Shown one piece after another: positions 14,072 through 19,768 of a stretch of 20,520 nt of DNA (the first letter of the stretch is position 1; each line of letters starts with the position of its first letter). This stretch comes from Limnocylindrus sp040397235 (GTDB taxonomy: Bacteria > Chloroflexota > Limnocylindria > Limnocylindrales > Limnocylindraceae). The DNA is taken from positions 1 through 20,520 of the forward strand of contig JBBAWH010000007.1 in NCBI GenBank assembly GCA_040397235.1. Reading direction: 5' to 3'. The notes under the pieces were generated by a model. The model saw nothing but the letters and a program-made list of their open reading frames with translations, was not told the origin of the DNA and searched no databases. The position numbers and the translations under genes were made by a program.

Positions 14072-14779
14072 TCAAGTAGCGAGCGACTCCCCAACAACGA
14101 GCTGTCGGCGCGGACCGCCGCGCAGTAGATGCACCGCTCCATGGCCCACCACCCGCCACTCCGTAGCTGCGCTCCAACGCACCAGCGCAGTGAGGTTTTC
14201 AATGCCCAAGAGGTGCCTCGTTGAATCAGGTGCGCCCTTGATCGCCAACTCAAAGAGCCGGTTGAAGTGTGGAATCACCTGAATACCGGGGAGCAGATCA
14301 AAGCCAGCAACTGGGGCCCGAGCGCCGAAGCGAAACGTGGGCACCGTAGTGCCGAGCACCATCGCCCCGGCACTGCACCCGGCGAGCGCGCCACCGCTGC
14401 GCACATGCGCCATGATCGCGTCACCGACCAGCGACCCCACCAGCGTCTCGGCGAGATGCCCAGGGCTCCCGCCGGATAGATAGAGCAGACCGGCTTCGGC
14501 CACGCGTGCTGCGAGGAGCGGGTCGTTGGCATGTTCGCGCGTGAACACTGGCAAGAAACTTGTAGGGACACCAATCCGTTCGCCCTGCGCCGCGCCTAAC
14601 TCGCGCCAATAGGTGAGGCTCCTCTCCCCCTCTTGGCCAGCGGCGGTAGCGAGCTGCATGAAGTGTCGCGGCTTACCGCGTCGCACTGCATCATCAATAA
14701 GATCCCGCTCCAGAGTAGCCATCGCCGGCAGATACTCTCCTGAGCCGACAAGTGCGATTGCCCCCAGGGAGACGGTCAC
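14072..14779 (-). CDS. Peptidase S51 family protein (dipeptidase E/cyanophycinase-like)
   Basis: A 235-residue cytosolic protein of the class I amidotransferase-like S51 fold. Seen: GAIALVGSGEY at the N-terminus, LYLSGGSPGHLAE (99-111), the nucleophile elbow LAGCSAGAMVLG with Ser136, and VIPHFNR with His171; the 35-residue Ser-His spacing is close to that of peptidase E. Relatives hydrolyse Asp-X dipeptides or cyanophycin. The GTG start overlaps the dihydropyrimidinase stop as GTGA, so it is the last coupled gene of the pyrimidine operon. An S51 peptidase has no known step in reductive pyrimidine breakdown; possible jobs are cleaving a beta-alanyl or other amide conjugate, or general peptide use. 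That is inference. Confidence 0.85.
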   Translation of the reverse strand: MTVSLGAIALVGSGEYLPAMATLERDLIDDAVRRGKPRHFMQLATAAGQEGERSLTYWRELGAAQGERIGVPTSFLPVFTREHANDPLLAARVAEAGLLYLSGGSPGHLAETLVGSLVGDAIMAHVRSGGALAGCSAGAMVLGTTVPTFRFGARAPVAGFDLLPGIQVIPHFNRLFELAIKGAPDSTRHLLGIENLTALVRWSAATEWRVVGHGAVHLLRGGPRRQLVVGESLAT

Positions 14780-16176
14780 AGTTCGCGACGGGCATACTCC
14801 GCTCGATCACGTCGCAGGAACTTCCCGGCGCCCTCACGGCCCAGGAAGGTACCCCCCTCAACAATGATGCTACCGCGCGAAAGTACGATCTCAGATGTTC
14901 CCTGTACCTGGCGTCCCTCGTAACACGAGTAGTCAACATCCATATGGTGCGTAGCGGCAGAGATGACGCGCTTCGCCGCTGGGTCATACATCACAATGTC
15001 GGCATCAGAGCCAACGGCGATGACCCCCTTCTTTGGATACATGCCGAAGAGTCGCGCTGGAGCGGTAGAGCAGATCTCAACCCAACGCTCCTTTGTGATC
15101 TTGCCGGTCACCACGCCGCCGTCGTGGAGTAGGTCGATACGATCCTCCACTCCAGGCAGTCCGTTGGGGATCTTGCGGAAATCGTCGCGTCCCAACTCTT
15201 TTTGACCGTGAAAATCGAATGGGCAGTGGTCTGTTGCTACGACCTGCAGCTCGTCTCGAACGAGCCCACCCCACAGTTCTGGCTGATGGTCTTCGCTGCG
15301 CAGAGGGGGCGAGCAGACAAACTTCGAGCCGTTGAACCCGTCTCCAAGGTCTTTGATCGAAAGGAAGAGGTATTGCGGACAGGTCTCCGCATAGACCGGG
15401 AGCCGCTCCTCTCGCGCCATACGCACACTCTTCAGGGCCTCTTTCGCGGAGAGGTGCACGATATAGACGGGGACCTTTGCAGCCTCAGCGAGCCTGATTA
15501 CTCGATGCGTAGCTTCACCCTCCAGGCCCGAGTATCGAGCCAATCCGTGCCCGATCGGGTCGGTGATGCCGGCAGCTACGGTATCTCCGGCAATGACATC
15601 GATGGCGAGGCCGTTCTCGGCATGCATCATGATCATGCCGCCGTTCTTTCCCGACTGCTGCATCGCCCGGAAGATTGCGCCGTCGTCGCTAAAGAAGACG
15701 CCCGGATAGGCGGTGAACAACTTGAAGTCCGGAATCCCCTCCGCAACGAGGGTATCCATCTCCTTCAACGTATCGTCATTGACGTCACTCATGATCATAT
15801 GAAAGCCGTAGTCGATTGCGGCGTGCCCCTCGGCCTTGCTGTGCCACGCGTCGAGCCCGTCACGCAGCGACTTGCCGCGGGATTGCACCGCAAAGTCGAC
15901 CACCGTCGTAGTCCCACCGAAGGCCGCCGCACGCGTTCCAGTAAAGAAGGTGTCCTTGGCGGACGTGCCGCCGAACGGCAGCTCCATGTGCGTGTGCACA
16001 TCAATGCCACCTGGAATGAGCCACTTGCCGCTGGCGTCAATCACGCGATCAACCGTCATGTTGCTGAAATCTGAAGTCGCACCAACGCCCACAATCAACT
16101 CGCCGTCAATTAGCACGTCTGCCATGCGTGAGCCCTCAGCTGTGATCACCATTCCGCCTGAAATCACCGTTCTCAT
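14776..16176 (-). CDS. Dihydropyrimidinase (D-hydantoinase type)
   Basis: This zinc amidohydrolase opens dihydrouracil or dihydrothymine to N-carbamoyl-beta-amino acids and often also acts on hydantoins. At 466 residues it has normal length. Metal ligands are visible: His61 and His63 in GGIDVHTHME, the lysine to be carboxylated Lys152 in PDFKLFTAYPG, His185 in MMHAENG, His241 in VHLSAKEA and Asp316 in VATDHCPF. The substrate-binding segment TCPQYLFL (265-272) is also there. The ATG follows GCAGGGGGC, a good ribosome site. It lies 11 bp after the oxidoreductase gene and overlaps the S51 gene by 4 bp. Beside beta-ureidopropionase, reductive pyrimidine catabolism is the likely pathway, but the dihydropyrimidine dehydrogenase of step one is not in this operon. 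Confidence 0.96.
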   Translation of the reverse strand: MRTVISGGMVITAEGSRMADVLIDGELIVGVGATSDFSNMTVDRVIDASGKWLIPGGIDVHTHMELPFGGTSAKDTFFTGTRAAAFGGTTTVVDFAVQSRGKSLRDGLDAWHSKAEGHAAIDYGFHMIMSDVNDDTLKEMDTLVAEGIPDFKLFTAYPGVFFSDDGAIFRAMQQSGKNGGMIMMHAENGLAIDVIAGDTVAAGITDPIGHGLARYSGLEGEATHRVIRLAEAAKVPVYIVHLSAKEALKSVRMAREERLPVYAETCPQYLFLSIKDLGDGFNGSKFVCSPPLRSEDHQPELWGGLVRDELQVVATDHCPFDFHGQKELGRDDFRKIPNGLPGVEDRIDLLHDGGVVTGKITKERWVEICSTAPARLFGMYPKKGVIAVGSDADIVMYDPAAKRVISAATHHMDVDYSCYEGRQVQGTSEIVLSRGSIIVEGGTFLGREGAGKFLRRDRAEYARREL

Positions 16177-16187
16177 AAAGCCCCCTG

Positions 16188-17192
16188 CTAGTGCGTGTTG
16201 ATCGCAGCGGCCCGATAGGCGGGAATGACGTGGGCACCAAATAGCTCAAGCTGCTCCGCCTCATCGCCATTCATCAGGTACAGGTTGAACTGGGTAACAC
16301 CCGCCTTGTCGAGCTCGACAAGCTTATTGACATGGTCCTCAACTGAGCCGACAAGCCCGAACCGATCCACGATATCGTCGGTAACGAACGATGCATTCGA
16401 CGAACCCACCTCAGCATGATGCAAATAGTTGTACCCCTCACGGTCGCGAACATATCGCGTCAGCGACTCTGGCAGCGCACCCTCGTACTTGTTGATCAGG
16501 TCGACCACGTGATTGCCCACCAGCGCCGGGAACCAGCGGATACGCTCGCGGCCAGTGGCAACGTCACCTATATAGGAGGGGGCTGCGGCCATGATCTCGA
16601 CTGGGCTCGTCCGGCCACTCGCCGTTGCTGCCTCCTGCACCTGCCCGGCAAACCAACGGATCAGGTCAGGGTCGCCAATCTGCAGGAGTGCCCCGTCTCC
16701 TAGCCTTCCGGCGAGGCTCAACGCCATCGGCCCGTAGCCGGCGATCCACACCGGAAGGCGATGGCCCTTCGTCCAGGGGAGGTGCAGTGCGGTGCGCTCG
16801 TGCTCCATGGACGTTCCAGCAACAAGGCCACGGATGAGAGTTACCGCCGCCTCGAGATCCTTCATTGAGGTTGGCGCCTTGCCTAGTACACGCCGAGCCG
16901 AGTCACCGCGCCCAATCCCAAGATCAACCCGACCGTTGGAGAGCTCGCTCAACACGGCCAGCGTACTTGCCGTGACCGAGGGTTCACGCGTGGCCGGATT
17001 CGTCACGCAGGTACCGAAGCGCATGGTGCTCGTCGCGCCGATCATCAGCGTGAGCAGCGGATACGGATCTCGCCAGAGCACATGAGAGTCAAACAGCCAT
17101 CCGTACTCAAATCCGAGCGCCTCGGCGCGGCGCGTGAGCTCCAACGTTTCCTCTATCGAATGATCTGGCTTAAGGGTGAACCCAAATTTCAT
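16188..17192 (-). CDS. Luciferase-like F420-type oxidoreductase
   Basis: A 334-residue (beta/alpha)8 barrel protein of the luciferase-like monooxygenase family. Typical parts: the opening MKFGFTLKPDHS, RRAEALGFEYGWLFDSH, ATSTMRFGTCVTNPATR (cofactor-site strand), LSNGRVDLGIGRGDS and PVWIAGYGPMALSLAGRLGDGALLQ. It looks closest to the branch near methylenetetrahydromethanopterin reductase that is often predicted to use F420 (the CPS_4043-like family), whose substrate is unknown; I recall such genes beside pyrimidine-degradation enzymes. The ATG at 17192 is chosen over an in-frame TTG at 17198 because the barrel starts at once after it. There is no ribosome site; the start is 11 nt after the beta-ureidopropionase stop, suggesting coupling. 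It might reduce the pyrimidine ring or act on a product; that is inference. Confidence 0.9.
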   Translation of the reverse strand: MKFGFTLKPDHSIEETLELTRRAEALGFEYGWLFDSHVLWRDPYPLLTLMIGATSTMRFGTCVTNPATREPSVTASTLAVLSELSNGRVDLGIGRGDSARRVLGKAPTSMKDLEAAVTLIRGLVAGTSMEHERTALHLPWTKGHRLPVWIAGYGPMALSLAGRLGDGALLQIGDPDLIRWFAGQVQEAATASGRTSPVEIMAAAPSYIGDVATGRERIRWFPALVGNHVVDLINKYEGALPESLTRYVRDREGYNYLHHAEVGSSNASFVTDDIVDRFGLVGSVEDHVNKLVELDKAGVTQFNLYLMNGDEAEQLELFGAHVIPAYRAAAINTH

Positions 17193-17203
17193 GTGCAAAA
17201 CAT

Positions 17204-18052
17204 TTACGGTCGAACGAGATCTTCATAGGCGTCTGGCCTGCGATCTCGGTACCACTGCCACGTTTGGCGAACCTCTTGAATCAGGTCTAGGTTCAGGCAG
17301 CGAATGAGGAGCTCCTCGTTGTGCGCATCGCCAACTTCGCCAACGAACTGGCCACGCGGGTCAACAAAATAACTCTGTCCGTAAAAATCATTCTCTCCGA
17401 GCGGCTCGATACCAACGCGGTTGATCGTGCCAACGTAGTACCCGTTCGCCACGGCGTGGCTGACCTGCTCAATGCGCCAGAGGTGCTCGGAGAGACCGCG
17501 CGACGTAGCCGATGGGATCAGTACGATCTCAGCGCCGTTCAGCCCCAAGGCACGAGCGCCTTCAGGAAAGTGGCGATCGTAGCAAATGTACACGCCAACT
17601 TTGCCAACCGCCGTATCAAACACTGGATACCCCATATTCCCCGGGCGGAAATAGAACTTCTCCCAAAATCCATTGACGTTTGGGATGTGCGTCTTGCGAT
17701 ACTTGCCAAGGTACTTTCCGTCGGCATCAATCACGGCAGCAGTGTTGTAATAGATGCCGCTCGTCTGGCTGTCCTCTTCATACATTGGCACAACAAGTAC
17801 CATGCCCGTCTCTTTTGCAAGCGCCTGCATGCGCTTCGTAGTTGGGCCATCCGGAATCAACTCAGTGTAGGAATAGTATTGCTTGTCCTGCACCTGGCAA
17901 AAGTAGGGTCCGTAGAAGAGTTCCTGGAAGAGCATGAACTGGGCACCCTGCTTCGCAGCGTTATGCGCATACTCCTCGTGCTTCTGGATCATCGACTCTT
18001 TGTCACCGGTCCACTTAGCCTGGAGCAGCGCTCCCTTTACGATGCGTGCCAT
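17204..18052 (-). CDS. Beta-ureidopropionase / N-carbamoyl amidase (nitrilase superfamily)
   Basis: A 282-residue carbon-nitrogen hydrolase. It is expected to split N-carbamoyl-beta-alanine to beta-alanine, CO2 and ammonia, the last step of reductive pyrimidine breakdown. The Glu-Lys-Cys triad is complete: Glu44 in LFQELFYGPY, Lys120 in KYRKTHIP and Cys157 in VYICYDRHFPEGAR. The segment GFWEKFYFRPGN (128-139) is typical of N-carbamoylputrescine and beta-ureidopropionase relatives. The ATG at 18052 has GGAGGAG just upstream and fits the domain start; an in-frame upstream extension to 18133 is Arg/Gly/Pro-rich and crosses the promoter, so it is rejected. This is the first gene of the four-gene operon. 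An N-carbamoylputrescine substrate cannot be excluded, but the dihydropyrimidinase neighbour favours the pyrimidine role. Confidence 0.93.
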   Translation of the reverse strand: MARIVKGALLQAKWTGDKESMIQKHEEYAHNAAKQGAQFMLFQELFYGPYFCQVQDKQYYSYTELIPDGPTTKRMQALAKETGMVLVVPMYEEDSQTSGIYYNTAAVIDADGKYLGKYRKTHIPNVNGFWEKFYFRPGNMGYPVFDTAVGKVGVYICYDRHFPEGARALGLNGAEIVLIPSATSRGLSEHLWRIEQVSHAVANGYYVGTINRVGIEPLGENDFYGQSYFVDPRGQFVGEVGDAHNEELLIRCLNLDLIQEVRQTWQWYRDRRPDAYEDLVRP

Positions 18053-18064
18053 GACTCCTCCGTC

Positions 18065-18093
18065 TCTATAAGGGCTCTCACCATGTGAGTCTA
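18065..18093 (-). promoter_or_regulatory. Promoter of the pyrimidine operon with operator-like palindrome
   Basis: On the minus strand TAGACT (18093-18088, 4 of 6 to the -35 consensus) is followed after exactly 17 nt by TATAGA (18070-18065, 4 of 6 to the -10). Transcription would start near 18058, just before GGAGGAG and the ATG at 18052, giving a very short leader. The spacer holds a perfect palindrome, CTCAC-CAT-GTGAG (18077-18089 on the plus strand), a fitting place for a repressor to block polymerase. Regulator and ligand are unknown. Confidence 0.5.
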
Positions 18094-18145
18094 CGCCCGC
18101 GCCCTGCCGTGGCGGAGCGCCGTTCCGAGGCATACCGTGCGGCCA

Positions 18146-18197
18146 CTTTTAGGTTCAGCAGAGCGGGCAGGCCAGTCGCCACAAGGGAACCTAAGAG
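18146..18197. repeat. Inverted repeat upstream of the pyrimidine operon
   Basis: CTTTTAGGTTC (18146-18156) and GAACCTAAGAG (18187-18197) are inverted copies, 10 of 11 matching, with 30 nt between. The region 18134-18293 holds no gene. The arms could be spaced binding sites for a dimeric regulator or the ends of a longer stem. No U-run follows. Confidence 0.5.
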
Positions 18198-18222
18198 AGG
18201 GTGCGGCTCACCCAAAGCCCCA

Positions 18223-18270
18223 CCCAGAAACAGCACCGCCTCTACCAGCTGGTGAAGGCGGAGTGATCAG
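18223..18270 (-). terminator. Terminator-like 48-bp hairpin element, copy 1 (after PAS-UbiA gene)
   Basis: It lies 24 nt past the UbiA stop codon in gene direction. The core is CCGCC...GGCGG around the palindrome ACCAGCTGGT, followed on the minus strand by GCTGTTTCTGGG. It matches the element at 19705-19752 at 42 of 48 positions, with constant ends (CCCAGAAACAGC and GTGATCAG on the plus strand). The tail has only a broken T-run (TGTTTCT), so termination strength is uncertain. Confidence 0.6.
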
Positions 18271-18293
18271 AAACCAATAACAAGAGCTCGGCG

Positions 18294-19562
18294 CTAGCTG
18301 AGCGCAATACCGATCGCGAGGCTGAATCCGAACGCACCCTGAAGCACGATCGTGCCCACGTTCGCGCGCACGAGCTTTCGCGAGGCGAACTCGCGGAAGA
18401 GCACCGTGAGGGCCCGAGCCGCGATTGGGAGCGTGAGCAGCGCCAGCAGCGCCGTGGACTTGAGTGCGCCCGTAGCCACGAGGGCGATCAGGATTCCATA
18501 CGCCCCAACGAGGAGCGCGGCGTAGCCCCAGCGTGCGGCGCTCGTGCCGATCGTGACGACCAGGTGGTTCTTGCCGGCGAGTGCGTCGCTCGGCGCATCC
18601 GGGAACTCGTTGATCCAGAGGATTGCGGTGGTGAGCAGGCCAACCGGAACTCCGAGGAGCCCTGCAACAGGATCGATGGTTCCCGTCATTGCGGCAACAG
18701 CTCCCACGGAGAGGAGCGGCCCGAAGGCGACGCCGATCAGCAACTCGCCGAGCCCGCGTCGGGCGATGAGTCGAACTGGTGGCGCGGTATAGGTCCACGC
18801 GGCGGCTGCACCGAGCACGCCGAGGGGGAGCACGATCGGCGACCCGAGCGCGGCGATCCCAAGGCCACAGGTGAGTGCAACGACGAGCGAGCCAACGGCG
18901 ATGCGCATGAGGCCGCCCTCGGTGATGAGGCCGAGCTCAATCGCGCGGCTGCCACCGGAGTACGGCAGGAAGTAGTCGTGGTTGATCTTGTCGGCCCCGC
19001 TCTGCCAGTCGTACATGTCGTTCCAGGTGTTTGCGGCAATGTGCACCGAGGCGGCGCCCACGAGCGCCAGCACGAACGGTAGCCACGAGAAGGCCGAAAC
19101 CTGTGCGGCGTATGCGCCCGCGATCAGCACCGGGATAATGCTCGCCGAAAGGAACGGGGCACGCGTGACCACCATCCAGCGGAAGATCTTCGTGAAGGTC
19201 TTGATCTTCGGCTCGACGCGAGAGAGCTCGCTCGCTGGCAGCGGCGTCGTGACGCCGCAGTAGCCAATCTGCACGCCATCGCGCTTGGTTGGGGTGATGC
19301 GAATGGTTGCTGGGAAGCGGCTGCCGTCCTTACGAACGAAGACGGTCTCTCCCTCGTATTTGCCGGTGGTGCTTGCGATCTTCAGCCAGGTGGCCACGTT
19401 CTGCAGCACCACGAGGCCTGGCGAGAACTGCGATACGCGTGCCTTGCCGATCACCTCGGCGGCCGAATAGCCGAACACCTGCTCGGCGCCAGCGTTGAAG
19501 GTCTCGAGTCGGCCCTCCATATCGCAGGTGATCGTGCTCTTTACGGCTGCAGTCGTTGCCAT
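18294..19562 (-). CDS. PAS-UbiA fusion: sensor domain joined to a MenA-like prenyltransferase
   Basis: A 422-residue protein with two parts. Residues 10-107 form a PAS domain: DMEGRLETFNAGAEQVFGY, then IGKARVSQFSP and the strand VFVRKDGSRFPATIRITPTK ending IGYCGVTTPL. Residues 125-422 are a UbiA prenyltransferase with about 8-9 helices. Its two Asp-rich diphosphate/Mg sites are complete: NDMYD (181-185) and NEFPDAPSDALAGK (318-331, Asp322 and Asp326). The stretch SGADKINHDYFLPYSGGSRAIELG (188-211) resembles MenA, which prenylates 1,4-dihydroxy-2-naphthoate for menaquinone; other acceptors are possible. The ATG has AAGGAGA upstream, and the start lies at the PAS domain, so the fusion is not a start-site artefact. 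No frameshift or stop separates the parts. A redox- or light-sensing PAS controlling quinone synthesis is an attractive inference. Confidence 0.9.
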   Translation of the reverse strand: MATTAAVKSTITCDMEGRLETFNAGAEQVFGYSAAEVIGKARVSQFSPGLVVLQNVATWLKIASTTGKYEGETVFVRKDGSRFPATIRITPTKRDGVQIGYCGVTTPLPASELSRVEPKIKTFTKIFRWMVVTRAPFLSASIIPVLIAGAYAAQVSAFSWLPFVLALVGAASVHIAANTWNDMYDWQSGADKINHDYFLPYSGGSRAIELGLITEGGLMRIAVGSLVVALTCGLGIAALGSPIVLPLGVLGAAAAWTYTAPPVRLIARRGLGELLIGVAFGPLLSVGAVAAMTGTIDPVAGLLGVPVGLLTTAILWINEFPDAPSDALAGKNHLVVTIGTSAARWGYAALLVGAYGILIALVATGALKSTALLALLTLPIAARALTVLFREFASRKLVRANVGTIVLQGAFGFSLAIGIALS

Positions 19563-19704
19563 GGGGTTCTCCTTCAGTATTCATGCGGTGCAATAAATCC
19601 CGCGTGATTTCTGTCGAAATACTACCAAAATTCCTTCAGCGAGATTGCGCCGCCACGCCAATCCGAAACCCATTCGCCTTCACGCTTGTGGCGGGCGGGT
19701 CAAG
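19563..19704. other. AT-richer intergenic upstream region of the PAS-UbiA gene
   Basis: No gene. The stretch 19585-19640 is clearly richer in A and T than its surroundings and on the minus strand holds TAGTAT (near 19618) and other -10-like hexamers, so the fusion gene's promoter probably lies here, but I cannot choose a box with a good -35. Confidence 0.4.
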
Positions 19705-19752
19705 CCCAGAAACAGCGCCGCCCCCACCAGATGGTGGAGGCGGCGTGATCAG
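19705..19752 (-). terminator. Terminator-like 48-bp hairpin element, copy 2 (after repeat protein gene)
   Basis: Lies 17 nt past the stop of the repeat protein gene. The stem GCCGCCCCCACCA-GA-TGGTGGAGGCGGC is nearly perfect and is followed on the minus strand by CTGTTTCTGGG. Outer AGAAAC and GTTTCT extend the pairing. It shares length, ends and stem positions with copy 1; the G-C pair at the stem base here is A and A in copy 1. Confidence 0.65.
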
Positions 19753-19768
19753 TTTCTGAGAGCGAGAG

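Noticed and set aside
18053..18133. N-terminal extension of the beta-ureidopropionase
   Set aside because: It crosses the promoter and palindrome, has low-complexity Gly/Arg/Pro content, and the ATG at 18052 has a strong ribosome site.
18208..18798. Minus-strand frame running through the hairpin element
   Set aside because: It translates a terminator-like hairpin into a Pro/Gly-rich tail, a familiar false gene, and overlaps UbiA in another frame.
19330..19593. Minus-strand frame overlapping the start of the PAS-UbiA gene
   Set aside because: Out of frame with the PAS domain, Arg/His-rich, and it contains the UbiA ribosome site in its first codons.
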